NCBI GenBank assembly: GCA_044222245.1
Contig: JBGANQ010000037.1
Span: forward strand, 12,896-76,895
Direction: 5' to 3'
DNA from: CALFML01 sp044222245
GTDB lineage: Bacteria > Myxococcota_A > Polyangia > Palsa-1104 > JAEUJZ01
Length of the DNA stretch: 64,000 bases
Shown here: positions 37,304 to 46,425 of the stretch, one piece after another
Layout of the letters: each line of letters starts with the position of its first letter
Numbering within the stretch: the first letter of the stretch is position 1
Translations under genes and position numbers: made by a program
Notes under the pieces: model-generated
The model's input: only the letters and a program-made list of their open reading frames with translations
Database searches by the model: none
Told to the model about the DNA's origin: nothing

Positions 37304-38721
37304 GGCTGCGCCGCCGCCTCGCCATCGCCCTGGCCGGCACCACCAGCCTCACCGTCGCCATCACCCTGGTGGTGACGGTCACCGCGTTCCGCCACGGGCA
37401 GGAGCGGCAGCTCGACCACGAGCTCCTGCTCACCGCCCGCCAGCTCGGCGACCTGGTCGGCCGCAACGGCGAGACCGAGCTCGGCGCCCCGCGGCCGGCC
37501 AGCGGCAACAACGGCGACCTCGACGATCAGGTGCAGTATGTAGCCCTGTACCGGCGCAGCGGCAAGCTGCTGTACGCCAGCGCCAACCTCGGGGCGCAGC
37601 CGCCCCCCCTCGGCAGCCTGCTGCAGCCAAACGTCGTCTTCCCGGTCCAGCGGCTGGAGTTCCCGGTGCGCGGCACGGTCCTGCGCGGCGTGCTGGTGCG
37701 CGTCGACAAGCAGCCTAGCCCCGAGCAGCGGCTGCTGCTCCTGGCCGCCTCGCGCGCCGATCTGGACACCGACACCTTTCGGCTGCTGCGGCTGATGCTG
37801 GGCGTGCTGGGCGGGGCGGTGGCGCTGTCGCTGCTCATCGGCTCGCTGCTCGGCCGGCACCTGGCGGTGGGCTTCGAGCTGCTCGCCGAGGTGGCGCGGC
37901 GCGTGTCGACCGGTGAGCTGGCGGCGCGGGTGACCGCGGTCGAGCGGCTCGGCGATGCCGAGCTGCGCTCACTCGCCGGCGACCTGAACCTGATGATCGA
38001 TCGCCTGGCCAGCCTGGTCACCGCCGGCCGGCGGTTTGTCTCCCACGCCGCCCACGAGCTGCGCTCGCCGCTCGCCGCCCTGCGCGGCGAGCTCGAGCTG
38101 GCGCTGCGCCACCCCCGCTCTGCCGAGTCCTACCGCGCCTCGATCGCCGAGGCGCTGGACAACACCAACCGCCTGGTCACCCTCGCCCAGGACCTGCTGG
38201 CGCTGGCCCGCCTGGAGGTCTCGGCGGCCCCGTCGGCCCCGGCCGCGGTGGCGCTGCGCGAGCTGGTCAGCGAGGCCGCGCGCGCCTCCCGGGTCAGCCG
38301 CGACGGCGGCGATCCCCAGGCCGAGGTGGCGGTGCGCGGCGTCGAGCCCGAGGACATCCCCGAGCTGCAGCTGCGCGGCCGCGGCTCGGACCTTACGCGC
38401 ATGCTGCGCAACCTCTTGGATAACGCCATCGCCCACTCTCCCCCCGGCGGCGAGGTCCGCGTCCGCTGCCAGGTCGAGCCGCAGCGCGTCACCCTCACCG
38501 TGAGCGACCAGGGCCCCGGCGTCTCCGAGGAGCTGCGCGAGCGCATCTTCGAGCCCTTCTTCCGCGGCGACGCCGAGCGCGAGCGCTCGGGCGCCGGCCT
38601 CGGCCTGGCGATCGCCCGCGAGATCGCCCGTGCCCACGGCGGCGACGTCTACTGCGAGCGGCCCGCCGCCCCCGCCCCCCGGCGCGGCGCGACGTTCGTC
38701 GCCACCATCGCCCGCCTCTAG
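37300..38721 (+). CDS. EnvZ/QseC-type sensor histidine kinase
   Basis: A 473-residue membrane kinase. TM1 about 8-30, periplasmic sensor about 31-160 without a recognised fold, TM2 about 162-185, HAMP about 188-240, H-box FVSHAAHELRSPL with phosphoacceptor H252, then HATPase_c with RNLLDNAIAHSP (N box), DQGPGV (G1), FEPFFRG (F) and GAGLGLAIA (G2). Overlaps the response regulator gene by ATGA. Signal unknown; the receptor-lipoprotein operon on one side and a porin gene 300 bp downstream suggest envelope control (inference). Confidence 0.94.
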   Translation: MRLRRRLAIALAGTTSLTVAITLVVTVTAFRHGQERQLDHELLLTARQLGDLVGRNGETELGAPRPASGNNGDLDDQVQYVALYRRSGKLLYASANLGAQPPPLGSLLQPNVVFPVQRLEFPVRGTVLRGVLVRVDKQPSPEQRLLLLAASRADLDTDTFRLLRLMLGVLGGAVALSLLIGSLLGRHLAVGFELLAEVARRVSTGELAARVTAVERLGDAELRSLAGDLNLMIDRLASLVTAGRRFVSHAAHELRSPLAALRGELELALRHPRSAESYRASIAEALDNTNRLVTLAQDLLALARLEVSAAPSAPAAVALRELVSEAARASRVSRDGGDPQAEVAVRGVEPEDIPELQLRGRGSDLTRMLRNLLDNAIAHSPPGGEVRVRCQVEPQRVTLTVSDQGPGVSEELRERIFEPFFRGDAERERSGAGLGLAIAREIARAHGGDVYCERPAAPAPRRGATFVATIARL

Positions 38722-38778
38722 CCAGAAAGCGCCAAAATGCGCCGCGAAAGCTCTCGGCCCGCCGCAAGCCAAGCGGTC

Positions 38779-38802
38779 CCACTTCTTCTTTAATAGAAGT
38801 GG
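38779..38802. terminator. Perfect inverted repeat between kinase and porin genes
   Basis: An 8-bp stem CCACTTCT/AGAAGTGG with an 8-nt AT-rich loop lies 58 bp after the kinase stop in a 296-bp gap. It could be a weak terminator or an operator for the porin; there is no T-tract. Confidence 0.35.
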
Positions 38803-39017
38803 CCGTGGGCGCTTGCTCGACGCAGTTGACACTGCGGCGCTATGGGTAGAAAGTAATTGGGATTATCCGAGACGATCTATCTGGATAGGTCCGCCTGCGG
38901 GCGGCTGGATGCGAGGTCTGCGGCGGGAGGTGCCTGACCTGCAGCGTCTGCCTGTCCGGAGCGGCGGCTGCGGACGAGCCCCGGGGCGGCCAGCCCGACC
39001 TTTAGGAGTTCCCCCGT

Positions 39018-40553
39018 ATGCGACTTGCGTACTCCGTCGTCGCCTCGCTTGTGGTGCTGAGCGCCGTGGCCACCGCCACCGCGCAGGCCCGACCGCGTGC
39101 GGCCACGGTGCGGCCGACCCGCCCGCCGCCGCCTCCTGCTCCCCCACCCGAGACGCCGCCGCCCGAGCCGGTCGCGGTCGTGCCGCCGCCGCCGCCGCCC
39201 GAGCCGCTGGCGACCGTCTCCCAGGTCCAGGCGGCGCTGCAGCTGATGCGCGACAAGGGGCTCATCACCCCGACCGAGTACGACGAGGCGATGGCGGGAC
39301 GGGCGGTGCCGGTGGCGGCGCCGATGAAGCCGGTGCTCGCCCCCAAGTGGGAGACCCAGCTCTACGGCTTCGTCGAGGCCGACGCCATCGTCGACTCCAC
39401 GCAGAGCCTGACCGAGGTGGCCGGCAACAACGCCCTGTCTCGCCCGGACACCTACGCCGGCCAGCACGGGCGCTTCGAGTACTCGGTGCGCAACTCGCGC
39501 CTGGGCTTCCGGGTGCGCGCCCCGGAGTTTTACCGCCTCAACGCCAGCGCCGTGGTCGAGATGGACTTCCTCGGCAACCAGGCGCCCAACGCCTCGGAGC
39601 TGATCATCTCGACGGCGGGCCTTTTGCGCCTGCGGCACGTCCATGTGCTGATCGAGACGCCGTACATCGACCTGCTCATCGGCCAGTCATGGCAGCTGTT
39701 CGGCTGGCAGCCGTACTTCCAGCCGGGGGCGGTGAGCATCCCGGGCATCGCCGGCAACGTCTTTTCGCGGGCGGCGCAGATCCGGCTCTCGCACCGCTTC
39801 CGGACTAGCGCCGTCAGCGTCGATGTGGCGGTGGCGCTGGCGCGGGCGCCGCAGCGCGACTCGCTGGACCCCGACGGCCAGGCCGGCCTGCGCATCGTGT
39901 TCAACAACCTGCGCGGGCTGCGCACCATCACCGCGACGCAGACCACGGTGGACAGCGCGGCGATCGGCATCTCGGGGACGCTGCGCCGGTTCTCGCTGCC
40001 GGAGTTTATCGCCAACCCGCAGAACTCGGTGTCCACCGCCGGCTGGGGGATCTCGCTCGACGCGCTGTTCCCGATCATCGCGGTGCCCGACCGCCGGGCC
40101 TGGGCGCTGACCCTGCACGGCTCGTATGTGCGCGGCACCGGCATCGCCGACTTCTTCACCGGCCTCACCGGCGGGGTCAGCTTTCCGACGCTGCCGCTCG
40201 GGGGGACGTATACCCCCAACATCGACCGCGGCCTGGCGCTGTTTGACCGCAACGGCATCCTCGGCACCGTCGACTGGCAGTCGTTCCTGGTCGGGCTGCA
40301 GTTCTACCTGCCGCCGCAGGGGCGGGTCTTTTTGACCAGCAACTACTCGCAGATGAACTCGGACAACGCCCAGAACTACGGCGAGGCGACGCAGGTGTTC
40401 ACGCAGTCGCGGCTGCTCAACGCGTCGCTGTTCCTCGATGCCACGGCGTCGCTGCGCTTCGGGATCGAGTATAGCTGGCTGCAGCAGACCTACGCCGACG
40501 GCGTGGTGGCGCAGAACCACCGCGGCTGGTTCAGCGGCTTCTTCCTGTTCTGA
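39018..40553 (+). CDS. Outer-membrane porin, DcaP-like
   Basis: A 511-residue porin-type protein. Signal peptide 1-23 (ATATAQA). A Pro-rich linker (about 32-70, runs of PPPP and PEPV) could span the periplasm or peptidoglycan. A short helix with LMRDKGLITPTEYDEAM (about 80-97) resembles the SHOCT-like/coil segment seen before some barrels. The barrel begins at WETQLYGFVEADAIVD and ends ...NHRGWFSGFFLF with a terminal Phe. AGGAG nine bases upstream. Solute unknown. It converges on a gene for a PKMT-like protein methyltransferase, which could modify it. Confidence 0.85.
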   Translation: MRLAYSVVASLVVLSAVATATAQARPRAATVRPTRPPPPPAPPPETPPPEPVAVVPPPPPPEPLATVSQVQAALQLMRDKGLITPTEYDEAMAGRAVPVAAPMKPVLAPKWETQLYGFVEADAIVDSTQSLTEVAGNNALSRPDTYAGQHGRFEYSVRNSRLGFRVRAPEFYRLNASAVVEMDFLGNQAPNASELIISTAGLLRLRHVHVLIETPYIDLLIGQSWQLFGWQPYFQPGAVSIPGIAGNVFSRAAQIRLSHRFRTSAVSVDVAVALARAPQRDSLDPDGQAGLRIVFNNLRGLRTITATQTTVDSAAIGISGTLRRFSLPEFIANPQNSVSTAGWGISLDALFPIIAVPDRRAWALTLHGSYVRGTGIADFFTGLTGGVSFPTLPLGGTYTPNIDRGLALFDRNGILGTVDWQSFLVGLQFYLPPQGRVFLTSNYSQMNSDNAQNYGEATQVFTQSRLLNASLFLDATASLRFGIEYSWLQQTYADGVVAQNHRGWFSGFFLF

Positions 40554-40563
40554 CGGCAGCGAC

Positions 40564-42189
40564 CTACTTGAGGAGCAGGCCGACGCGGCGGAGGATCTCC
40601 AGGTTCTCGCTGAGGGCGGCCGCCACCGGGTCGCTGCCGGCCGCCCCGGCGGGGTCGCCGTAGGCCGCAACGTCGATGGTGCCGCGCTCGACTTGCTGGC
40701 GCAGCTCGGCGTGCAGCGCCGCGTGGTCGCGGGTGCCGTCGAGCAGCGCCAGCAGCTGCAGGGCCAGGGGGGGCAGGCCGATGTTGTCGTGGAAGGCGTT
40801 TGTCACCTCGTGCCCGCGCACCGCCTGCAGGCGGGCGAGCGCCCGGGTCAGCGGCCGGCCGGCGGTGCTGGTGGCGACCTCGGGGGAGAACGCGTTGAGG
40901 TACACCGGACCGGGTCCGTGGGCGAAGGCGCGCACCAGGTTCAGGCCCAGGGTCACGGCGCTGCGCGCGGCGGCGTCCTGGGTCGGCTTGCCGCGGCCGC
41001 GCAGGCGGGCGGTGGCGGCCTCGACGAGCTCGGCGAACGGGACGGCGCGCGGCCAGACCTCGATGAGGTGCAGCATCGCGGCCTTGGTCAGCGGGTGGTT
41101 GGTGCTCAGGCTGCGGTCGCGGGGCGACTTGAAGACGGCGATGGTGCCGTCGGTGGGGTCCACCTGCCCCTCGGCCTGGGCGAGGGCGCTTACGTAAAGG
41201 CCGCTGATCGGCGCCGCGTCCAGGGTCCCGGGGAGCTCGGCCTCGGCGTGGCAGATGAGCGACTGGCGGAACATGCGCATGCGGTAAAAGTCGATGTACT
41301 GCTCAAGCTCGATCTGCGAGGTCAGCTTGTCGGCCAGCTTGTCCAGCACCTCGGCGGGCAGCACGCCGGGCATGGGCATCTGAAAGTCGGCCTCGGCCAG
41401 GTACTTGAGACCGTGCTCGTGGATGTGGCCGGCGAACTTGGAGAAGTAAAGGGGGGTGTTGCTGGGGGTCAGGGCGTCGTAAAGGAGCAGCGAGTCGGCC
41501 CACTCGCCCAGCGACTCCAGGTGCTGCTGGAACACCGCGGCGTACTCGGAGACAAAGCGCAGCATCTCGCCCGAGCTCGACTTGCCGAGCTCGATAAACA
41601 GCGCCAGGGCCTCGCGGGCGCCCTGCAGGCGGGCGGCGGTGCCCTCGGTGCTGTTCGTGTGAAACATCATGAAGTCGCGCAGGATCGAGTGCACCCGCCA
41701 GCCGGGCAGCACGTTGTAGCTGATGAAGGCGACGCCGCCGGGGGCCAGGTGCTGCTTGCACAGCGACAGCAGGCGGTCCTGCACCGGCCGCGGCACCCAC
41801 GAGTAAAGGCCGTGGGCGAGGATGTAGTCGAACTCGCCGAGCTCCTCCTTGGTCAGAGCCAGCAGGTCGGCCTGACGGAAGCGGACGTTGCGCAGGCCCA
41901 GGGTCTGGGCGTCGGCCTGGGCGGCGGCGATGTGGCGCGCCGCGAGATCGATGCCCAGGCAGCTGGCGGCGGGCAGCGACTCGGCGATCGAGAGGAGGTT
42001 GCTGCCGTCACCGCAGCCGAGCTCAAGGACGCGGCAGCTACCGAGCGGCGCCGGCGGCGGCTTATGGCCCAAAAGGACCGCGGCGGTGTAAAGGCGGCTC
42101 GGGTGGCTCTCGGTGCACGGGCGACCGCGGTAGGGGAACTCGTCATAGGGGGTGGCGGGGGGCGGACTTGCGCCCTGGCTGGAGGTCAT
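40564..42189 (-). CDS. PKMT-like protein lysine methyltransferase with methyltransferase regulatory domain
   Basis: A 541-residue SAM-dependent methyltransferase. Rossmann domain about 50-170 with motif I VLELGCGDGSNLL (54-66) and LPGWRVHSILRDFMMFH. A MethyTransf_Reg-type middle domain follows (about 215-330: SSGEMLRFVSEYAAVFQQHLESLGEWADSLLLYD). A winged-helix/PKMT C-terminal segment is near 405-490. This layout and length match rickettsial PKMT1/PKMT2, which methylate lysines of outer membrane protein B. The neighbouring convergent gene encodes a porin, a possible substrate. Function is inferred from domain layout. GAGGGG precedes the ATG. Confidence 0.82.
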   Translation of the reverse strand: MTSSQGASPPPATPYDEFPYRGRPCTESHPSRLYTAAVLLGHKPPPAPLGSCRVLELGCGDGSNLLSIAESLPAASCLGIDLAARHIAAAQADAQTLGLRNVRFRQADLLALTKEELGEFDYILAHGLYSWVPRPVQDRLLSLCKQHLAPGGVAFISYNVLPGWRVHSILRDFMMFHTNSTEGTAARLQGAREALALFIELGKSSSGEMLRFVSEYAAVFQQHLESLGEWADSLLLYDALTPSNTPLYFSKFAGHIHEHGLKYLAEADFQMPMPGVLPAEVLDKLADKLTSQIELEQYIDFYRMRMFRQSLICHAEAELPGTLDAAPISGLYVSALAQAEGQVDPTDGTIAVFKSPRDRSLSTNHPLTKAAMLHLIEVWPRAVPFAELVEAATARLRGRGKPTQDAAARSAVTLGLNLVRAFAHGPGPVYLNAFSPEVATSTAGRPLTRALARLQAVRGHEVTNAFHDNIGLPPLALQLLALLDGTRDHAALHAELRQQVERGTIDVAAYGDPAGAAGSDPVAAALSENLEILRRVGLLLK

Positions 42190-42414
42190 CGCCCCTCATC
42201 GTAAGGCACAGCCGCGCGCCGGCGCCAGCACAACCGGGACGATGTAGGACGATGGCAGCCCCGAACCGCTGCCCCCTGCCGAGTTTCGCGGCTTTGTGGT
42301 AGTAGTCACGGCGAGTTGTCTAGCCGTCCGGTAAGATCCTGGCGGCAGCGCCGGCCGGGACGGGCGGCTTACCTGGCCCTTTTCACGACAGCCTGACAGA
42401 GACGGAGACCCACC

Positions 42415-43431
42415 ATGCAATTCCCCGAGTATCGCCCGCGTCGGATGCGCCGCAGTGAGGGGCTGCGCCGGCTCATTCGCGAGACCGTCCTTGGCCCAAA
42501 CAACCTCATCTACCCGCTGTTCGTCTGCCCGGGCAAGAACGCCCGGCGGCCGATAAGCTCGATGCCGGATCAGTTCCAGGTCTCGGTCGACCAGGCGGTG
42601 ATCGAGGCCAAGGAGTGCCTGGACCTGGGCATCCCGGGGATCATCCTGTTCGGAGTGCCCGACGAGAGCCGCAAGGACAGCGTGGGCAGCGACGCCTGGA
42701 ACGCCGAGGGCCTGGTGCAGCAGGCGGCGCGGGCGATCAAGCGCGCCTGCCCGGAGCTGGTGGTGATCCTCGATGCATGCTTTGACGAGTACACCACGCA
42801 CGGTCACTGCGGGGTGGTGATGCCCGACGGCGGCTGGACCGACGTCGATAACGACGCGACGCTGGAGAACCTGGGGCGGGTGGTGCTGTCGCAGGCCAAG
42901 GCAGGGGCGGACATGGTCGCGCCCTCGGGCATGATGGACGGCTGCGTCGGCGCCTGTCGCGAGGCGCTGGATGAGGCGGGCTACGACCATGTGGGCATCC
43001 TGGCCTACTCGGTCAAGTACGCCAGCTGCTTCTACGGGCCGTTTCGCCAGGCGGCGGGGACGAGCGCCGACTTCGGCCACCGCAAGTCCTACCAGATGGA
43101 CCCGGCCAACAGCCACGAGGCGGTGCGCGAGGCGGCGATGGACGCCGACGAGGGAGCCGACGTGCTGATGGTCAAGCCGGCGCTGTCGTACCTGGACATC
43201 ATCGCCCGGGTGCGGGACGAGACCGATCTGCCGATCGCCGCCTACAATGTCTCGGGCGAGTACGCGATGCTCAAGGCGGCCGCCGACAAGGGCTGGCTCG
43301 ATTATCAGCGCTCGATGATGGAGGTGCTGCTGTCGATCCGGCGGGCGGGGGCGGACATGATCCTCACCTATCACGCCAAGGAAGCGGCGCGGCTGCTGCT
43401 CAACACCCCGGCGAGCGCCGTGCGGCTCTAG
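42415..43431 (+). CDS. hemB: Delta-aminolevulinic acid dehydratase (porphobilinogen synthase)
   Basis: Condenses two 5-aminolevulinate molecules to porphobilinogen in haem/corrin synthesis (338 aa, usual length). Schiff-base lysines are K201 (AYSVKYAS) and K254 (LMVKPALSY). The metal-binding stretch reads DACFDEYTTHGHCG: Cys122 and Cys132 flank Asp124 where zinc enzymes have three Cys and magnesium enzymes three Asp, so the site is hybrid. GGAG seven bases before the ATG. An RluA-type gene begins eight bases after the stop, so the two are probably one transcript. Confidence 0.95.
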   Translation: MQFPEYRPRRMRRSEGLRRLIRETVLGPNNLIYPLFVCPGKNARRPISSMPDQFQVSVDQAVIEAKECLDLGIPGIILFGVPDESRKDSVGSDAWNAEGLVQQAARAIKRACPELVVILDACFDEYTTHGHCGVVMPDGGWTDVDNDATLENLGRVVLSQAKAGADMVAPSGMMDGCVGACREALDEAGYDHVGILAYSVKYASCFYGPFRQAAGTSADFGHRKSYQMDPANSHEAVREAAMDADEGADVLMVKPALSYLDIIARVRDETDLPIAAYNVSGEYAMLKAAADKGWLDYQRSMMEVLLSIRRAGADMILTYHAKEAARLLLNTPASAVRL

Positions 43432-43439
43432 ACCGCAGC

Positions 43440-44150
43440 GTGACCAAGCTGCAGGGGCCGGCGCTGCCGGTCGTGCTGGACAATAAGCGGCTGTGCGTGG
43501 TCGACAAGCCGGCGGGCTGGCTGTCGGTGCCGAGCCGGCTCGGGGCGTCCGACCCGCGGCCGTGCGTGGGGCTTGTGCTGCAGGAGCAGCTCGGCTGCCG
43601 GCTGTGGCCGACCCACCGCCTGGATGAAGAGGTCACGGGGCTTTTGGTGTTCGCCAAGGACGCGGCGGCGCACCGCGTCCTCAACGCGGCGTTCGCCGAG
43701 CGCGCGGTCTGTAAGACGTACCTGGCGACGACCTGCGGGCCGCCGCCGGCGGATGCGGCGGTGGGCGAGCCGCGCCAGTGGACGAGCCGGCTGTTGCGCG
43801 GCAAAAAGCGCGCCTATGTCCACCCGGCGGGGCTTGAGGCGGTCACGGTGGCGACGCTGCTCGCCATCGAAGGCGATCGGCTGCGCTGGCAGCTGCAGCC
43901 GCGCACGGGCCGGGCGCACCAGCTGCGGGTCGAGCTGGCGCGGCGCGGCTGTCCGATCGTCGGCGATACGCTATATGGCTCGCCGGTGCCCTTGGACCAA
44001 GGCATCGCCCTGCGGGCGGTGGCGCTGGATTTTTCGGCGTGTGCCGCGGCGCGCGAGCTCGGGCTGCCCGAGGTGCTGGCGCAGCTGGAGGGGCCGCCGC
44101 GTGCCGGCTCGCCAGAGCGGCCGGACAGCGCGGCGGGTGTCAGTACCTAG
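43440..44150 (+). CDS. RluA-family RNA pseudouridine synthase
   Basis: A 236-residue pseudouridine synthase. The catalytic motif HRLDEEVTGLLVF (59-71) holds D62; family consensus is HRLDxxTSG, so the EEVTG variant is unusual. VVDKPAGWLSVPSR and GRAHQLRVELARRGCPIVGDTLYG are family hallmarks. There is no S4 domain. The GTG at 43440 is eight bases after hemB. RNA target (rRNA or tRNA) is unknown. Confidence 0.88.
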   Translation: MTKLQGPALPVVLDNKRLCVVDKPAGWLSVPSRLGASDPRPCVGLVLQEQLGCRLWPTHRLDEEVTGLLVFAKDAAAHRVLNAAFAERAVCKTYLATTCGPPPADAAVGEPRQWTSRLLRGKKRAYVHPAGLEAVTVATLLAIEGDRLRWQLQPRTGRAHQLRVELARRGCPIVGDTLYGSPVPLDQGIALRAVALDFSACAAARELGLPEVLAQLEGPPRAGSPERPDSAAGVST

Positions 44151-44194
44151 GTGGGTCGGGTGGTCTCAGGGAGAGCAGGAAGCGCGAAGCGCGC

Positions 44195-44213
44195 GGGGAG
44201 CACAGGGCTCCCC
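44195..44213. terminator. Candidate bidirectional hairpin between convergent genes
   Basis: A 7-bp perfect stem GGGGAGC/GCTCCCC with a 5-nt loop sits in the 71-bp gap between the pseudouridine synthase gene and the VWA lipoprotein gene. There is no T-tract on either side. Confidence 0.35.
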
Positions 44214-44221
44214 GGCTCAGC

Positions 44222-45952
44222 TTACGGGCCCGCGACGGGGATGGCGCACTGGAAGTTGACGACCTTGCCCGAGGGGGCCGGGGCGTTGCCCTTGCGCCAC
44301 ACACCGGCGACCACGCCGTTGGCGCAGTTGACCTTGCTGGGCACAGCGCAGTAGCAGTCCGGCTCGGCGGAGCAGGCGGCCATCTCGGCGACCAGGTGCG
44401 GGTTGGGCGACAGGTTCGGATCGTTGGCCGCGTTGGGCGCTGGATCGGTGGCGAAGTAGTCGCAGCACTTGGCGCTGCACACCGGCAGGGCGGTGTCCGG
44501 CGTCGCCTTCTGGTTGCTGGCGTCGACGTAGCCGACCACGCACTCGGGATTGCCGCCTACCGTCTTGGGCGCCGGCGAGATGCAGTCGACCTGGAAGCTG
44601 TTGATGATGTTGTTGGCGATGACCGACAGCGCCTTGGGATAGTTGTTGGCATCGCAGATCGAGTTCTCGGTGGTGCCGGTCGACTTGAAGCGGCGGATGA
44701 AGGTCGACAGACGGACCTGGGCCTGACCGAAGAAGCCCTTGGCGGTATCGGTGGTCAGGGTCGGATCGGGGTTATAGCAGGCGGCGTTGGTCTTGGTGCC
44801 GCGGTTCAGACCCGCGCTGTCGGTCTGGTTCTGGACCTTCTCGACATACAGCTGGCCGTCCTTGGCCGGGTTCGAGCTCAGGTTGTCGAGCAGGGTCGGA
44901 GTCCAGATGCCGGCGATGACCAGGTTGGGGTTGGGCAGGCTGGCAAAGAAGTTGGCGTACTTGTCGATCGAGTAAAGGACGCTGTCGGTCCGCTCGGCGC
45001 AGTTGGTCTTGGAGCCCACGGTGTTGAGCGGCTCCTTGCAGGCCAGATCGCGGGCGATGCAGCGGTAGTCGACGTTGAAGCACGAGGGGTTAATCGCCGC
45101 GTTGGGGCTGTTGATGTCGCAGGCCGAGGTGCCGACGCCGGGGGTCGACGGATCGAGGAACGCCCGCTGCATCAGATCGACCGAGCAGTCATCCTCATCG
45201 GTGATGAAGATGACGGCGAGGACGGAGCTGCCGCGGTTGAAGCCGGCGTTATCCTGGCGGTGGTTGTCCAGGGCGCGCTTGGCCGACTCGAGCTGCTGCT
45301 CGACACCGCAGCCGATGTCGCCGACGAGCGCCATGCACTGGAAGGCCAGCTGCGGTCCGATGTCGACGCCGTTCATCATCTTCTGGGGAACGTTGCTGAT
45401 TCCGTCCACCTTGGAGATGAAGCGGGCGCCGTTGGCGGGAACGAACTTCGGATCGGGGCACAGCGAAGAGCAGGCGGTCGCCGCCTCGCCCTGCAGGCCG
45501 GTGCGGTTGGTGCACGGGGTGTTCTGCAGCACGCCGTCGTCGCCGACGTAGGTGTTGCAGGCCGGGATGGTGTTCCACGGCTTCTTGTTCTCAAGACCCG
45601 GAGTCGGGTTATAGCCAAGATCGGTGGTGATGATACCGACCTGATAGTTGGCGCCGGTGGCGTCAATGGTCTGGATGAACTGCGGGATCGCCGTCGCGAG
45701 CACCTTCTGCTTGGGCGACATCGAGGGCGAGTTATCGATAACAAACAGGATATCGACATCCTTGTGGAGGCGGGTGTCAGCGATCTTGGAAGTCGTCCCG
45801 CCGTAGCACGACTGCTTGGCCGCCAGCATCTGCGCCGCGGACGCGCCCGGGGGCACCGGGCAGGGTACGCCGACGTCAGGCGAAGCGCAGGCACCGATCG
45901 AGGCGGCGGCAGCCACCCCGAAGAGTGAACTAGTAAACAATGAACGCTTCAT
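44222..45952 (-). CDS. VWA-like lipoprotein, Cys-rich
   Basis: A 576-residue predicted lipoprotein (lipobox SIGAC, Cys22). A von Willebrand A-like domain begins at VDILFVIDNSPSMSPKQ (67-83), giving a MIDAS motif DNSPS (73-77), with later IFITDEDDCS. Many paired Cys (for example CSSLCPDP, CSAKCCDYFATDP, CSAEPDCYCAVP) suggest disulfides. Such proteins are common in myxobacteria and may act in adhesion or surface assembly; function unproven. AAAGGAG is six bases before the ATG. It stands alone, converging on the pseudouridine synthase gene. Confidence 0.83.
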   Translation of the reverse strand: MKRSLFTSSLFGVAAAASIGACASPDVGVPCPVPPGASAAQMLAAKQSCYGGTTSKIADTRLHKDVDILFVIDNSPSMSPKQKVLATAIPQFIQTIDATGANYQVGIITTDLGYNPTPGLENKKPWNTIPACNTYVGDDGVLQNTPCTNRTGLQGEAATACSSLCPDPKFVPANGARFISKVDGISNVPQKMMNGVDIGPQLAFQCMALVGDIGCGVEQQLESAKRALDNHRQDNAGFNRGSSVLAVIFITDEDDCSVDLMQRAFLDPSTPGVGTSACDINSPNAAINPSCFNVDYRCIARDLACKEPLNTVGSKTNCAERTDSVLYSIDKYANFFASLPNPNLVIAGIWTPTLLDNLSSNPAKDGQLYVEKVQNQTDSAGLNRGTKTNAACYNPDPTLTTDTAKGFFGQAQVRLSTFIRRFKSTGTTENSICDANNYPKALSVIANNIINSFQVDCISPAPKTVGGNPECVVGYVDASNQKATPDTALPVCSAKCCDYFATDPAPNAANDPNLSPNPHLVAEMAACSAEPDCYCAVPSKVNCANGVVAGVWRKGNAPAPSGKVVNFQCAIPVAGP

Positions 45953-46425
45953 CTAAAACTCCTTTAGAAATCCGCTGCAGATCACCAAGCAACAGACACC
46001 TGTCAGGCGATCCACCGAATGTTGGCTATTAGTCCCTGATCGTATCAAAACCTTACACCCCTAATGAGTCCCAGATCTAGGCCCAGAAGCACCTACATGG
46101 AGCCTATTTTTTCTTCCTAAAGCAGGAATTCGGACTATCTGTAGGAACTTGTAGGACTATTTTCCCGCTGCGCGCACAGTAGCCCCGTAGCGCGCCGCTT
46201 GCCCACCTTCCACGGCCTCGCCAGCCCCGGCGAGGCGGCACTCCTTAAGGCCCGCCGCCAAGTACGCGACATCGCTAGTATTTCCCTCCTTCTGGAGCAA
46301 GGGCTTGGCGGCAAAAAGACGCCGCGCGAGTAGATAAGTATGCGATAATGCCGGGAACTCTCTGCGCGTGCCCCGCCATCCAACCAGAATAAATGCCGGG
46401 AAGCCGACCGCCCGGATGAAGGACG
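45953..46425. other. 473-bp divergent intergenic region, AT-richer than its surroundings
   Basis: No gene is supported. The left 190 bp is notably AT-rich (runs such as attttttcttcc) and should hold the promoter of the VWA lipoprotein gene. The right part has a perfect 8-bp stem GCCTCGCC/GGCGAGGC with a 6-nt loop (46215-46236) and, nearer the next gene, TAGATA (46331) and GATAAT (46344) hexamers that could be -10 elements without a convincing -35. A TGTAGGA direct repeat is near 46140-46156. Confidence 0.4.

Noticed and set aside
44039..45928. A 629-codon frame antisense to the VWA lipoprotein
   Set aside because: No domain, and conserved VWA and Cys features are on the opposite strand.
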